From: Methylophaga sp.
GTDB taxonomy: Bacteria > Pseudomonadota > Gammaproteobacteria > Nitrosococcales > Methylophagaceae
NCBI GenBank assembly: GCA_024636315.1
Contig: JAGXHJ010000036.1
Span: forward strand, 1-64,000
Direction of reading: 5' to 3'
Length of the DNA: 64,000 bases
The translations under genes were made by a program, and so were the position numbers. The notes under the pieces were generated by a model that saw only the letters and a list, made by a program, of their open reading frames with translations, searched no databases and was not told the origin of the DNA. This document shows positions 1-9,586 of this stretch, piece by piece (the stretch's first letter is position 1; the number at the start of each line of letters is the position of its first letter).

Positions 1-114
1 AATGAAACGCCCGAGCAAGAAATTCAACGCCTTAAAGCTGAGCTTAAAAAGGCACAAATGGAGCGTGATATATTAAAAAAAGCCACAGCGTATTTCGCCA
101 GCCTCGAGAAATGA
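1..114 (+). CDS. IS3-family transposase OrfA, C-terminal fragment (5' truncated by window edge)
   Basis: Frame 1 from base 1 to the TGA at 112-114 encodes the last 37 residues of OrfA. They include the Leu-rich coiled-coil end (EIQRLKAELKKAQMERDIL) typical of IS3 OrfA, which precedes the catalytic part. A run of seven A and a G (75-82) falls in the reading frame as TTA AAA AAA G. A -1 slip there reads into the orfB frame without meeting a stop, which is how IS3 elements make the OrfAB transposase. The upstream helix-turn-helix is outside the window. Confidence 0.8.
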   Translation, partial: NETPEQEIQRLKAELKKAQMERDILKKATAYFASLEK

Positions 115-1013
115 AATACGCGTGGATGAGTAATTACCTCGAAGATTTTGATTTAAACATAATGTGTCGCGTCCTTAATATTAAAAAGAGCAGTTATTTT
201 AGTTGGACGGTCAGTGATAAAAAGACTAAAGAGCAACAGCGTCACGTCGATTACAAACACGTCGAAGATGCCTTTTATACACTCAAAGAAAATGCAGGAA
301 CACGCGGCATTAAAGGGTACTTAGAACATCTAAAAAAGGTTGTTTTTAGTCGTCGTAAAATAGGCAAAATCATGAGCACATTAGAATTGACGGTTAAAAC
401 TAAAAAGAAATTTAAGAAAGTGACTACTGCGCCAGCTAACGATCCTAAAATAAAACACAATGCGTTACAGAGGCGCTTTACGGTCAGCTACCCGAACCAA
501 GTTTGGGTTGGCGATATTACTGAAATAAAGACAGTAAACGGCAAGTTATACTTAGCCGCTTATATTGACCTGTATTCACGCAAGGTCATTGGGTGGTCAC
601 TTGATACGCATATGCGTTCAGAACTGGTAGAAACAGCACTTAAGCGAGGTCTATGGAGTCGAAAGCCACCCAAAGGACTGATGGTGCATACCGATCAAGG
701 CAGCCAGTTTATCAGCACTCATTATCGAATATTGTTAGCGAGCTGGCATATACAGCAGAGTATGAGCCGACGTGGAAATTGTTGGGACAATGCCGTCATT
801 GAGAGCTTTTTCAAAACGCTAAAAACAGAAGTCGTCTACCAACTTGAAAAACAAGTTGAGGCAGATAATATGCATTGGATCATTAGCGAATTTATAGGTC
901 ACTATAATCATGACCGTCCACATAGTACGAACGGTTATTTATCACCCAATCAGTTTGAACAGATCAGACTGGATGAGGTGGCTCAAATAGAAATGTGTCT
1001 AGGTACGAAATAG
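111..1013 (+). CDS. IS3-family transposase OrfB (DDE integrase core)
   Basis: The catalytic part of the transposase, 300 aa from the ATG that overlaps the orfA stop (ATGA). The N-terminal part matches the HTH_21 region of OrfB. The rve integrase core carries the DDE residues: Asp in VGDITEIK, Asp in HTDQGSQF, and Glu in DNAVIESFFKTLK. It ends with the usual HYNHDRPHSTNGYLSP block. In the cell it is probably made mainly as an OrfAB fusion by -1 frameshifting at 75-82, which adds about ten residues before the annotated Met. The frame is intact, so the copy may be active. Confidence 0.92.
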   Translation: MKYAWMSNYLEDFDLNIMCRVLNIKKSSYFSWTVSDKKTKEQQRHVDYKHVEDAFYTLKENAGTRGIKGYLEHLKKVVFSRRKIGKIMSTLELTVKTKKKFKKVTTAPANDPKIKHNALQRRFTVSYPNQVWVGDITEIKTVNGKLYLAAYIDLYSRKVIGWSLDTHMRSELVETALKRGLWSRKPPKGLMVHTDQGSQFISTHYRILLASWHIQQSMSRRGNCWDNAVIESFFKTLKTEVVYQLEKQVEADNMHWIISEFIGHYNHDRPHSTNGYLSPNQFEQIRLDEVAQIEMCLGTK

Positions 1014-1078
1014 TGTTGACACTCCAGAATGACGATCTTTTAAGTTTGTACTATGTTATCCCTTAACCCCTGTTCAGG

Positions 1079-3697
1079 TTAATTAGATAAATCAATCGTC
1101 AATTTCTGTTGCAAGTTATTTTGTTCAACCGTATTTAATGGCTGGCCAATAAGCGTTGAGATAAAAAATACATCTTCAACTTGGTCGCCTAATGTGATGA
1201 GTTTAGCATTGCTAAGTTGGATATCTTGTTGTAAAAAAACTTGGGCAACAGACGACAGGAGACCTGGTCTATCATGTGTTTTCAGTTCCATTACCGTGTG
1301 GTTCTGTTGTTCATTAGTTTGAAATTGAATGCTGGGTGTTGTTTCGAACAATTTCATCTTTCTAGGGGTAATAACTGAGCTAGCACTTTTGATGTCGGCT
1401 AAGTTATTGAGTTGTTTTTCTAATGCATGGGTAATGTCTGTTTGGTGTTGATTTAAGCCGTTAACGATATAGGTATTGAGTGCATAACCATCCGATGTAA
1501 TACTAATTTTAGCATCAAGAATATCCAGCTGTAATTGTTCTAAACAAGCGGTCGTTGCAGCAAAAATTCGAGGTTTATCTTGGGTGGAGATAAATATCTC
1601 AAGCATATTTTCTTGATCGTGCTTTCTACTGCTGACGAGTGTAGTCGCAGTAGGATTTTGTATGCGACACGCTGATTGCCAGCAGATCTCATCGACAGTG
1701 TGACGTAAAAAATAATCAGAGTCATAATGTTGCCATAAGTCGATTATTTGCTGTTCTGAAAATGATAGTTCAATAAGTGATTTTAAGGCTGCAACTTGTT
1801 GATGCTGACTTTTTTCTGCTGTATTTTTTGCGACTTCGTCATTATGAATCAGCCATTGTTTGGTGGTGTGATACAGCTGTTTTAACAAGGAATCACGCCA
1901 GCTATTCCATAGAGTATTATTGGTGGCGCGAATATCGGCAACGGTTAATAGGTAGAGATAATTAAGGCGTTCGACGGTGTTCACCATCTCCCCAAATGTC
2001 TTAATGACTTCGGGGTCATGAATATCAAATTTCTGCGCCGTTGCTGACATGGTGAGGTGTTGGCGAACCAAAAATGTAACTATGTCGGTATCAATATCAC
2101 TCAGACTGTGTTGCATACAAAACGCGGCGGCATCAACTACACCTAGCTTACTATGATCGCCACCACGGCCTTTGGCGATATCGTGAAACAGACCAGCAAT
2201 AAATAATAATTCTGGATTTGGTAGTTGTTCATAAATTTCAGAGCAAAGTGGAAATTCTGACTGGTATTCTTGGCATGAAAAGCGCCGTAAGTTTCTGACT
2301 AGGAATAAAGTATGTTCATCGACCGTGTATATGTGAAATAGGTCATGCTGCATCTGGCCAACAATTTGGCCAAATGCTGGCAGGTAAGCACCTAGAACCC
2401 CCAATCTATTCATACGACGAAACTCATGGGTAACGCCTTTAGGCTGGCGAATAATTTCCATGAACAGACTACGGTTTTTGATATCAGCTCGAAAGCGTTT
2501 ATCAATAAGGTGTCGATGAGCATGAAGCTGGCGAATGGTATCGGCACGAATACCTTTGATCTCTGGTTGCTGTTGTAATATTAAAAATACTTCCAGCATG
2601 GCGTAAGGATAAAAAGCAAATATCCCTGAATTGATCGTTTCAAGATAACCATTGTGGATTTGGAATCGTCTATTGATAGGTTCAATTTGAGGTGTTTCAT
2701 CAGCAAGAATGATATTTTCTTCAAAAAGTTGTAACAACAGCTCATTCATTTGACTAACTGAGCGAGCGCAACGGTAGTAATCTTTCATAAAGTGTTCAAC
2801 AGCAAGTCGGCTATCCGTTTCTTGATAACCAAGTTGCTTGGCGACTTCGCGTTGATGATCGATCATTAACTTTTCTTGTTTGCGATTAGCGACAAGATGA
2901 AGTGAAAAACGAACGCGCCACAAAAAGCGGCGAGCTTTATCTAATCGTTCATATTCACTAGTCGCGAGAAAATCTTTTTGTTTGAGACCCTTTAGATCTT
3001 TTACGTCGAAATGTTGTTGAGCGACCCAGCTGATAACCTGTAAATCACGTAAGCCACCTGGAGATTCTTTAATATTCGGTTCTAGGTTATTGAAAGAGTC
3101 ATTGTATTTGAGGTGTCGCTCTAATTGTTCCTGTTTCTTTTGTTGATAAAAGCGCCGTGTATCCCACGTTTTATGGTTTATTGTTAATTGCTGTAATGCA
3201 GAATATAAGGCTTTTTCGCCACATAATAACCGTGTTTCAAGCAGGTTTGTAGCAATGGTGATGTCATCTTCTGCTTGTTGGCGGCATTCTTGAATTGTAC
3301 GGACACTATGACCAATTTCGAGGCCTATATCCCAGAGTTGAGTTAGAAATGTGGAGAGCTCAGCAGGCGGTTGTTCAGAAACAGATTCATCAAGTAACAC
3401 TAATAAATCAATATCTGAATAAGGGTGAAGTTCGCCTCGGCCGTAACCGCCAACAGCGATCAGACTGATCGGCGCATCTGCAGGTATATGATGTTGCCAT
3501 AAGTCTTGTAATACTTGATCAATAAAAATAGCACGTTGATGAACCAGCATGATGACATCGACTTGAGCTTCAAACTGCTGTTTTAAATAAGCTTGACCTT
3601 CCTTGAGTGCGCTACGATAAAAACCAATATTGAGCGTATCAGAATTAGGTTTTTGATTATTGCTTATCTGCCAAAGTGACAACAATGAGCTAGTCAT
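1079..3697 (-). CDS. glnD: Bifunctional [protein-PII] uridylyltransferase / uridylyl-removing enzyme
   Basis: This is the cytoplasmic nitrogen sensor that uridylylates PII proteins when glutamine is low and removes UMP when it is high. At 872 aa it is close to the usual ~890. In order: a nucleotidyltransferase domain with GGYGRGEL at 83-90 and the metal-binding DID at 95-97; a PII-uridylyltransferase helical region; an HD phosphohydrolase domain with FHDIAKGRGGDHS near residue 505; and two C-terminal ACT domains (about 690-770 and 800-870) that bind glutamine. It starts 3 bp after the map stop, so the two are co-transcribed. No PII gene is in the window, but amtB at 17465 is a natural downstream partner. 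Confidence 0.97.
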   Translation of the reverse strand: MTSSLLSLWQISNNQKPNSDTLNIGFYRSALKEGQAYLKQQFEAQVDVIMLVHQRAIFIDQVLQDLWQHHIPADAPISLIAVGGYGRGELHPYSDIDLLVLLDESVSEQPPAELSTFLTQLWDIGLEIGHSVRTIQECRQQAEDDITIATNLLETRLLCGEKALYSALQQLTINHKTWDTRRFYQQKKQEQLERHLKYNDSFNNLEPNIKESPGGLRDLQVISWVAQQHFDVKDLKGLKQKDFLATSEYERLDKARRFLWRVRFSLHLVANRKQEKLMIDHQREVAKQLGYQETDSRLAVEHFMKDYYRCARSVSQMNELLLQLFEENIILADETPQIEPINRRFQIHNGYLETINSGIFAFYPYAMLEVFLILQQQPEIKGIRADTIRQLHAHRHLIDKRFRADIKNRSLFMEIIRQPKGVTHEFRRMNRLGVLGAYLPAFGQIVGQMQHDLFHIYTVDEHTLFLVRNLRRFSCQEYQSEFPLCSEIYEQLPNPELLFIAGLFHDIAKGRGGDHSKLGVVDAAAFCMQHSLSDIDTDIVTFLVRQHLTMSATAQKFDIHDPEVIKTFGEMVNTVERLNYLYLLTVADIRATNNTLWNSWRDSLLKQLYHTTKQWLIHNDEVAKNTAEKSQHQQVAALKSLIELSFSEQQIIDLWQHYDSDYFLRHTVDEICWQSACRIQNPTATTLVSSRKHDQENMLEIFISTQDKPRIFAATTACLEQLQLDILDAKISITSDGYALNTYIVNGLNQHQTDITHALEKQLNNLADIKSASSVITPRKMKLFETTPSIQFQTNEQQNHTVMELKTHDRPGLLSSVAQVFLQQDIQLSNAKLITLGDQVEDVFFISTLIGQPLNTVEQNNLQQKLTIDLSN

Positions 3698-3700
3698 AAG

Positions 3701-4468
3701 TTAAATCACTTCATCCTTGCGTAAGGTTAGTATTTCATGACCTGTTTCCGTCACTAAAATGGTATGTTCCCATTGTGCTGATAAAGATCGATCTTTGGTT
3801 ACGACTGTCCAATTATCAGGTAGTTGTTTGATATGTCGTTTGCCGGCATTCACCATAGGTTCAATAGTAAATGTCATACCTTCTTCTAACACTAAGCCAG
3901 TTCCAGGCGTTCCATAATGTAATACCTGTGGTTCTTCATGGAAACCGAGTCCAATACCATGGCCACAATATTCTTGCACGATAGAAAAATTTTGTGCCTC
4001 AGCATGTATTTGGATAGCGTGACCGATATCACCTAGTTGAATGCCTGGTTTTACCATGGCAATGCCAATCAGCATTGCTTCGCGAGCATTTGTGCATAAA
4101 CGTTCAGCAAGGATAGATGTTTTACCGACATGAAACATCTTACTGGTATCGCCATGGTAGCCTTCTTTTATAACGGTGATATCAATATTGATAATGTCGC
4201 CATCTTTAAGTTTTTTGTCGCCAGGAATACCATGACAAATAACATGATTGACCGAGGTACAAATCGATTTTGGAAAGCCGTGATAGTTTAAAGGGGCAGG
4301 GATCGCTTGTTGAACATCAACAATATAATCATGACAAATTTTGTCTAATTCGTCGGTGGTAATACCAGCTACTACATAGGGTTCAATCATAGTTAATACG
4401 TCAGCAGCTAGACGACCAGCGACGCGCATTTTTTCGATTTCTGCTGTTGTTTTGATACTAACGGCCAT
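3701..4468 (-). CDS. map: Type I methionine aminopeptidase
   Basis: Removes the initiator methionine from nascent proteins in the cytoplasm. It has 255 aa, a standard type I length without extension. The five metal ligands are visible: Asp in INIDITV, Asp in YHGDTSKMF, His in CGHGIGLGFHEEP, Glu in TFTIEPMVN and Glu in AQWEHTILV. The gene is divergent from rpsB, the classic map/rpsB arrangement, and heads the map-glnD unit on the minus strand. Start ATG is at 4468, followed by the typical MAVSIKTTAEIEKMR N-terminus. Confidence 0.97.
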   Translation of the reverse strand: MAVSIKTTAEIEKMRVAGRLAADVLTMIEPYVVAGITTDELDKICHDYIVDVQQAIPAPLNYHGFPKSICTSVNHVICHGIPGDKKLKDGDIINIDITVIKEGYHGDTSKMFHVGKTSILAERLCTNAREAMLIGIAMVKPGIQLGDIGHAIQIHAEAQNFSIVQEYCGHGIGLGFHEEPQVLHYGTPGTGLVLEEGMTFTIEPMVNAGKRHIKQLPDNWTVVTKDRSLSAQWEHTILVTETGHEILTLRKDEVI

Positions 4469-4876
4469 GATTGAATAGTTTCCTTAGAGGTTAGACTGAA
4501 TAATATTTTGATGTAAGTGCTAGTGTGCCGGAAAATCAGTGAAACGACCAGTAAATTGATGGTGAGAGCTTAACTTTTTGCTAGATATACAGGTGTCTTA
4601 TGCTAGCTATATGTACCGTCATTATCAGGGAGCTTCCTTGTCGAGTGTAAATGCAATTAATTGAAAAGGCCGATCTTGTCGAGTTAATAGCGATAAACAG
4701 ATTGATTTTACTTTGTTTTTATACGTGATTTGTGGAATAATATGCGCGCCTAATATAAGGCACAAATCACACATGCACCGGCACAAGTCTCGGGGTGCTA
4801 ACAGCTTAGTGAGTTAGTCGATACTTGGGGTGTGTGGAGGTTTAACCCCACTTTCAATATAAAGGTTTTAATTAAC
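4469..4876 (+). promoter_or_regulatory. map/rpsB divergent intergenic region with structured rpsB leader
   Basis: About 408 bp separate the divergent map and rpsB starts. Promoters for both genes must lie here, but I could not assign convincing -35/-10 pairs. Just before rpsB, 4834-4851 can fold as GTGG-A-GGT / ACC-CCAC with a TTA loop. An alternative pairing of GGGGT (4827-4831) with ACCCC (4845-4849) overlaps it. Two mutually exclusive stems before rpsB fit a leader bound by ribosomal protein S2, as known for gammaproteobacterial rpsB, but no consensus match was tested. Confidence 0.4.
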
Positions 4877-5626
4877 ATGGCAAAAACAACAATGCGCCAA
4901 ATGCTTGAGGCAGGCGTCCATTTCGGTCACCAAACTCGCTACTGGAACCCAAAAATGGGCCCGTATATTTTTGGTAAACGTAATAATATCCATATCATGA
5001 ATCTTGAGCACAGCTTACCGATGTTCAATGATGCGTTGAACTTCGTTGGTAAATTGGCTTCTAAAAAAGGTCGTATCCTATTTGTAGGTACAAAACGTGC
5101 AGCTCAAGATCCTATCCGTGAAGATGCAGAACGTGCAGGTATGCCGTATGTAAATCGCCGTTGGTTAGGTGGTATGTTAACTAACTACCAAACAGTGCGT
5201 AAATCAATCAAACGTTTAGACACTATTCAAGAAATGATCGAGTCTGGAAAATTAGAAGGCTTGAAAAAGAAAGAAGTTTTAAACTTGACACGTGAACAAG
5301 AAAAATTAGAAAAAAGCATCGGTGGTATCCGTAAAATGGGTGGTTTACCTGATGCATTATTCGTTATCGATGTTGACCATGAACGTATTGCTATTCAAGA
5401 AGCTAACAAGTTAGGTATTCCTGTTATTGCTATCGTTGATTCTAATAGCAATCCTGATGGCGTTGACTATGTAATTCCTGGTAATGATGATTCTATGCGC
5501 GCTATCAAACTTTATACATCAAGCATGGCAGAAGCGATTTTAGACAGTCGTGCAGCTGTGGCAAATGGTGCTGAAGAGATGGCTGACGTTGTTGCTGCTG
5601 AAAGTACTGACGCGGCGGCTGAGTAA
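4877..5626 (+). CDS. rpsB: 30S ribosomal protein S2
   Basis: Small-subunit ribosomal protein, 249 aa. I place the start at ATG 4877 ([19 protein letters not shown]), preceded by AAAGG at 4861-4865. An upstream in-frame ATG at 4832 would add 15 residues unlike any S2. The S2 signatures [14 protein letters not shown] and [13 protein letters not shown] are present, as is [19 protein letters not shown]. It ends with an acidic Ala-rich tail, as in other gammaproteobacteria. First gene of the rpsB-tsf-pyrH-frr run. Confidence 0.97.
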   Translation: MAKTTMRQMLEAGVHFGHQTRYWNPKMGPYIFGKRNNIHIMNLEHSLPMFNDALNFVGKLASKKGRILFVGTKRAAQDPIREDAERAGMPYVNRRWLGGMLTNYQTVRKSIKRLDTIQEMIESGKLEGLKKKEVLNLTREQEKLEKSIGGIRKMGGLPDALFVIDVDHERIAIQEANKLGIPVIAIVDSNSNPDGVDYVIPGNDDSMRAIKLYTSSMAEAILDSRAAVANGAEEMADVVAAESTDAAAE

Positions 5627-5650
5627 TATCATCTAGTTAAATCAAGTATG

Positions 5651-5675
5651 CAGGCTCACTAGTTTAGTGGGCCTG
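5651..5675 (+). terminator. Hairpin between rpsB and tsf (attenuator-like)
   Basis: CAGGC-t-CACTA (5651-5661) pairs with TAGTG-g-GCCTG (5665-5675) around a three-base loop. The bases after it (TATTGTATG) are only partly T-rich, so it looks like a weak or partial terminator that sets the rpsB to tsf ratio, or an RNA-processing stem, rather than a full stop. Confidence 0.45.
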
Positions 5676-5738
5676 TATTGTATGTACGGCTAGATTTTTC
5701 TGGCTAAACATAGTTCAAAGATATAAAGGGCTAAATAA

Positions 5739-6623
5739 ATGGCAATTACTGCTGCATTAGTAAAAGAACTGCGTGAGCGTACTGGCTCAGGCATGATGGA
5801 ATGTAAAAAAGCGTTGGTAGCAACTAACGGTGATATCGAAGTTGCAATTGATGAAATGCGTAAATCTGGTTTAGCTAAAGCAGATAAAAAATCTGATCGT
5901 ATTGCCGCTGAAGGTGTAGTTGCAATTGAAATCAGTGCTGATGGTAAACAAGCTGTCATGTTAGAGATTAACTCTGAAACTGATTTTGTTGCTAAAGCAG
6001 AAGATTTTATCGCTTTTGTCAGCAATGTTTCTAAAAAAGTGTTGGCTGCTCAACCTGCCGATCTTGAAGCGTTAATGGCGCTACCAGTAAATGATGCTGG
6101 CGAAACAGTTGAAGTTGTTCGTCAAGCATTGGTTGCTAAAATTGGTGAAAACATCAAAGTACGTCGTTTTGCTTTAATGGCAACTGACGACGGTATTATT
6201 GGTTCATATCGCCATGGTGACCGTATCGGTACGATGGTTAAAATGACCGGTAATGACGTGGCACTAGCTAAAGATTTAGCGATGCATGTTGCGGCTAACC
6301 GTCCTCAAGCTATTTCAGCTGCTGATTTATCTGCAGACTTGCTTGAAAAAGAACGTGATATCGTTGCGACACAAGCAAAAGAAAGTGGCAAGCCAGATGC
6401 AATTGTTGAAAAAATGGTTGAAGGCCGCATGAGCAAATTCGTTAATGAAATTAGCTTAATGGGTCAGCCTTTTGTTAAAGATCCTGATGTAACCGTTGAG
6501 CAACTTGTTAAAAAAGCAAATGCAACAGTTGAAGCATTTGAATTTTTTGAAGTCGGTGAAGGTATCGAGAAAGCGGTAGATAACTTTGCTGAAGAAGTAA
6601 TGGCGCAAGTGAAAGGTAACTAA
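5739..6623 (+). CDS. tsf: Translation elongation factor Ts
   Basis: Guanine-nucleotide exchange factor for EF-Tu, 294 aa. The N-terminal UBA-like domain ends in the signature [16 protein letters not shown], and the core has the EF-Tu-contacting stretch [14 protein letters not shown]. The coiled-coil and C-terminal modules follow in normal order. An AAAGGG lies 9 bp before ATG 5739. It follows rpsB by 112 bp with a hairpin between, and pyrH begins 3 bp after its stop. Confidence 0.97.
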   Translation: MAITAALVKELRERTGSGMMECKKALVATNGDIEVAIDEMRKSGLAKADKKSDRIAAEGVVAIEISADGKQAVMLEINSETDFVAKAEDFIAFVSNVSKKVLAAQPADLEALMALPVNDAGETVEVVRQALVAKIGENIKVRRFALMATDDGIIGSYRHGDRIGTMVKMTGNDVALAKDLAMHVAANRPQAISAADLSADLLEKERDIVATQAKESGKPDAIVEKMVEGRMSKFVNEISLMGQPFVKDPDVTVEQLVKKANATVEAFEFFEVGEGIEKAVDNFAEEVMAQVKGN

Positions 6624-6626
6624 AAA

Positions 6627-7352
6627 ATGACAGAAACAGGTAATAAACCGGCTTACAAACGTGTTCTACTTAAATTAAGTGGTGAGGCGTTAATGGGGGA
6701 TGCAGACTACGGCATCCAGCCGGAGGTTATTGCCAGTTTCGCGACAGAAATCGCCGAGCTCAGCGCACAAGGTGTTGAGCTCGGGATTGTCATTGGTGGT
6801 GGTAATATATTTCGTGGAGCTGGTTTAGCTGCTAGTGGTATGGATCGTGTGAGTGGCGATCATATGGGCATGTTAGCCACTGTTATGAATGCATTAGCAC
6901 TACAAGATGCCTTAGAGCAAAAAGGTTCGTTTTGCCGTGTCATGTCAGCAATACGAATAAATGAAGTATGTGAAGATTATTTACGTCGTCGTGCCGTTCG
7001 CCATTTAGAAAAAGGGCGTATTGTTATTTTTGCGGCAGGTACAGGGAATCCATTTTTTACAACCGATTCTGCAGCCAGCCTTCGTGCAGTTGAAATTGGC
7101 GCTGACTTGCTAATTAAGGCTACACAAGTGGATGGTGTTTATTCTGCCGATCCTAAAAAAGACCCCAATGCAGTTCGTTATGATGAGCTGAGTTATGACG
7201 AAGTTATCACTAAGCGTTTAGCCGTAATGGATATGACTGCAGTAGTGATGTGTCAAGAGCAGAAGATGCCCTTACGTGTCTTTGATGTGCATAAGAAAGG
7301 TAACTTGACCAAACTGATTTATGGTGAAAATATTGGTACTCTGGTTAGATAG
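6627..7352 (+). CDS. pyrH: Uridylate kinase (UMP kinase)
   Basis: Phosphorylates UMP to UDP for pyrimidine nucleotide synthesis; a hexamer of the amino-acid-kinase fold, allosterically controlled by GTP and UTP in enterobacteria. It has 241 aa. The nucleotide-binding [10 protein letters not shown] near the N-terminus, the glycine-rich [10 protein letters not shown], and [16 protein letters not shown] are all family hallmarks. It sits between tsf and frr as in most gammaproteobacteria and starts 3 bp after tsf, so it is probably translationally coupled. Confidence 0.97.
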   Translation: MTETGNKPAYKRVLLKLSGEALMGDADYGIQPEVIASFATEIAELSAQGVELGIVIGGGNIFRGAGLAASGMDRVSGDHMGMLATVMNALALQDALEQKGSFCRVMSAIRINEVCEDYLRRRAVRHLEKGRIVIFAAGTGNPFFTTDSAASLRAVEIGADLLIKATQVDGVYSADPKKDPNAVRYDELSYDEVITKRLAVMDMTAVVMCQEQKMPLRVFDVHKKGNLTKLIYGENIGTLVR

Positions 7353-7436
7353 TTTATTGGGTCAGATAGATTTTCTGGTTTAAAAAACATAGAGTTCAAG
7401 CTAGTCAAGTTAATAGCTAAGTAGGATAAAAAACAC

Positions 7437-7994
7437 ATGATTGAAGATATTAAAAAAGATGCTGCTGATAGAATGCAGAAAAGTGTCGCCGCACTCACAA
7501 CTGCCATGGCTAAAATTCGTGCCGGTCGCGCCCACACTAGTCTATTAGATCAGATCGTGGTGCCGTATTACGGATCAGATGTCGCACTAAGCCAAGTCGC
7601 GAATGTGGGGATTGAAGATTCTCGCACTTTAACGGTTACACCGTGGGAAAAAAACATGCTGTCAGTGGTTGAAAAAGCCATCATGACTTCAGACTTAGGC
7701 GTTAATCCTAATAGTGCTGGTATGACAATACGCATTCCAATTCCACCTTTAACTGAAGAACGTCGCAAAGACATGGTTAAAATTGCAAAAAATGAGGCCG
7801 AAGGTGCGCGTGTTGCGATTCGTAATATCCGTCGCGATGCCAACAGTACATTAAAAGAATTGTTAAAAGAAAAAGAAATTTCAGAAGATCAAGAACGTGG
7901 CGCAGTAGAGCTCATTCAAAAATTGACTGATACAACAATCAAACAAATTGACGCCGTATTGGCTGAAAAAGAAGTCGACTTGATGGAAGTATAA
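7437..7994 (+). CDS. frr: Ribosome recycling factor
   Basis: Together with EF-G it splits post-termination ribosomes. Length 185 aa, the exact usual size. The N-terminus [16 protein letters not shown], the motif [13 protein letters not shown], and the hinge region [19 protein letters not shown] are characteristic, followed by the long three-helix bundle. Start ATG 7437 follows a short AGGAT at about 10 bp. It lies 84 bp after pyrH in the conserved translation-gene run and 31 bp ahead of uppS. Confidence 0.97.
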   Translation: MIEDIKKDAADRMQKSVAALTTAMAKIRAGRAHTSLLDQIVVPYYGSDVALSQVANVGIEDSRTLTVTPWEKNMLSVVEKAIMTSDLGVNPNSAGMTIRIPIPPLTEERRKDMVKIAKNEAEGARVAIRNIRRDANSTLKELLKEKEISEDQERGAVELIQKLTDTTIKQIDAVLAEKEVDLMEV

Positions 7995-8025
7995 CGACGG
8001 ATAACTTACCGTCATTTAAATACCC

Positions 8026-8769
8026 ATGACCGAGGAAACTCACATAGTCCCACAACACATTGCTATCATTATGGATGGCAATGGTCGTTGGGCAAAAAAA
8101 CGCCTTCGACCTCGATTTATGGGGCATAGAGCTGGCGTCAAATCTGTTGAAAATATTGTTAAACACTGTATAAAACGTAATGTTACTGTGTTGAGCTTAT
8201 TTGCCTTTAGCAGTGAAAATTGGCGTCGTCCAAGTAAAGAAGTCAGCTTGTTAATGGAGTTGTTTGCCCTGTCATTAAAGCAACAGGTTAAACAGTTGCA
8301 TAAAAACAATATTCGCCTGCGAATTATTGGCGATGTCAGCAAATTTTCCGCTAGCTTACAAAAACAAATTTCTCAAGCTGAGATGTTAACTTCAACTAAC
8401 ACCGGTTTAACCATTAATATCGCCGCTAATTATGGTGGGCGTTGGGATATTACACAATCAGTTCAGAAACTAGCTGAAAAAGTAAAAACAGGTGAATTAT
8501 TACCTGAAGATATTACTGAAGAGACCATTTCCGCCGGGCTAACGACAGCCGAAATTCCAGAACCAGATTTGTTTATTCGTACTGGTGGCGAGCAACGAGT
8601 CAGTAACTTTTTATTATGGCAAATGGCTTATACCGAATTCTTTTTTACCGACACATTATGGCCGGATTTTAATGGTACTGAATTAGATAAAGCTATTAGC
8701 TCTTTTTGCCAGCGTGAACGACGTTTTGGTAAAACCTCCGAACAACTACGAGAAAACGATAATGCTTAA
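8026..8769 (+). CDS. uppS: Ditrans,polycis-undecaprenyl diphosphate synthase
   Basis: Cis-prenyltransferase that extends farnesyl diphosphate with isopentenyl units to C55-PP, the lipid carrier for peptidoglycan and O-antigen. It has 247 aa. The catalytic region IAIIMDGNGRWAKKR supplies the Asp, and FSSENWRRP and the C-terminal LFIRTGGEQRVSNFLLWQ-type block are diagnostic. The terminal substrate-binding segment TEFFFTDTLWPDF follows. It overlaps the start of cdsA by 8 bp. Confidence 0.96.
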   Translation: MTEETHIVPQHIAIIMDGNGRWAKKRLRPRFMGHRAGVKSVENIVKHCIKRNVTVLSLFAFSSENWRRPSKEVSLLMELFALSLKQQVKQLHKNNIRLRIIGDVSKFSASLQKQISQAEMLTSTNTGLTINIAANYGGRWDITQSVQKLAEKVKTGELLPEDITEETISAGLTTAEIPEPDLFIRTGGEQRVSNFLLWQMAYTEFFFTDTLWPDFNGTELDKAISSFCQRERRFGKTSEQLRENDNA

Positions 8770-9586
8770 ACAGCGATTATGGACCGCGGGTATCTTGATC
8801 CCAGTGGTGATGTTAAGCATTTTATTTTTACCAACATCAATCTTACAGTGGTTGATCGCCGGCATTATTATATTGGCCGCGATAGAATGGTTTGCCATCA
8901 TTGGCTATTCAGGTCGCCCGCAGATGATATTAGCGATAGTGTCATTGGGGATAATTAGCGGTTTAGCATGGTTATTGTCTAGAGAAGTATTAATGTGGAT
9001 GCCAATAATCGTATGGGGTGTCATATTATTTATCGTGACGCGTTATGCTCACCGAGCCATGCCGGCGTGTATTCAAACGCTGTTAATGACGCGATTTAAT
9101 GCTTTAATTTTAGCCTCCATAGTATTGGCCTTATTCGGCCATGGCGCTGTGATACTTCACCAATCTGGCGACCTAGGTCCTCAGCAATTGTTGTTTGTCA
9201 TGATATTAGTATGGCTTGCCGATACCGGTGGATATTTTGCTGGTAAAAGATGGGGGAAAACACCATTAGCTAAGGCCATCAGCCCTAATAAAACATGGGA
9301 AGGCGTCGCCGGTGCTATTGTATTGGGCGGTATTTGGACTTTAATTGGTTATAAAATAGGGATATCTGGATCGGTAAGCTTGTCTCAATGGTTATTATTA
9401 TCGCTGACTGCATTGCTTATTTCTGTAGTAGGTGACCTTTTCGAGAGCTTATTTAAGCGCTGTCATAACATTAAAGATAGCGGTAATTTATTACCCGGTC
9501 ATGGTGGTATGTTGGACCGAATGGATAGTTTAATCGCTGCAGTGCCAGTATTTACCGCGGGTTTGTTTTTATTAGGAGCATTTTAA
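8762..9586 (+). CDS. cdsA: Phosphatidate cytidylyltransferase (CDP-diglyceride synthase)
   Basis: Integral membrane enzyme making CDP-diacylglycerol from phosphatidate and CTP, the precursor of all phospholipids. I choose ATG 8762 (MLKQRLWTAGILIPVV), giving 274 aa. A farther-upstream start at 8714 would put 16 residues of unrelated sequence inside uppS. About eight hydrophobic segments are visible. The C-terminal CTP_transf signature SVVGDLFESLFKRCHNIKDS continues into LLPGHGGMLDRMDS. It ends flush against dxr (TAA then ATG). Confidence 0.94.
   Translation: MLKQRLWTAGILIPVVMLSILFLPTSILQWLIAGIIILAAIEWFAIIGYSGRPQMILAIVSLGIISGLAWLLSREVLMWMPIIVWGVILFIVTRYAHRAMPACIQTLLMTRFNALILASIVLALFGHGAVILHQSGDLGPQQLLFVMILVWLADTGGYFAGKRWGKTPLAKAISPNKTWEGVAGAIVLGGIWTLIGYKIGISGSVSLSQWLLLSLTALLISVVGDLFESLFKRCHNIKDSGNLLPGHGGMLDRMDSLIAAVPVFTAGLFLLGAF

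Larger units (their letters stand above)
1..1026 (+). mobile_element. IS3-family insertion sequence, right part
   Basis: The window opens inside an IS3-family element. The tail of orfA (1-114) and all of orfB (111-1013) are present. The right end is probably 1026, because the bases after orfB, TGTTGACACTCCA (1014-1026), resemble the CA-ending terminal inverted repeats of this family. The left inverted repeat and target duplication lie outside the window, so the exact boundary is inferred. The element sits 52 bp beyond the glnD stop and converges on it without breaking it. Confidence 0.85.
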
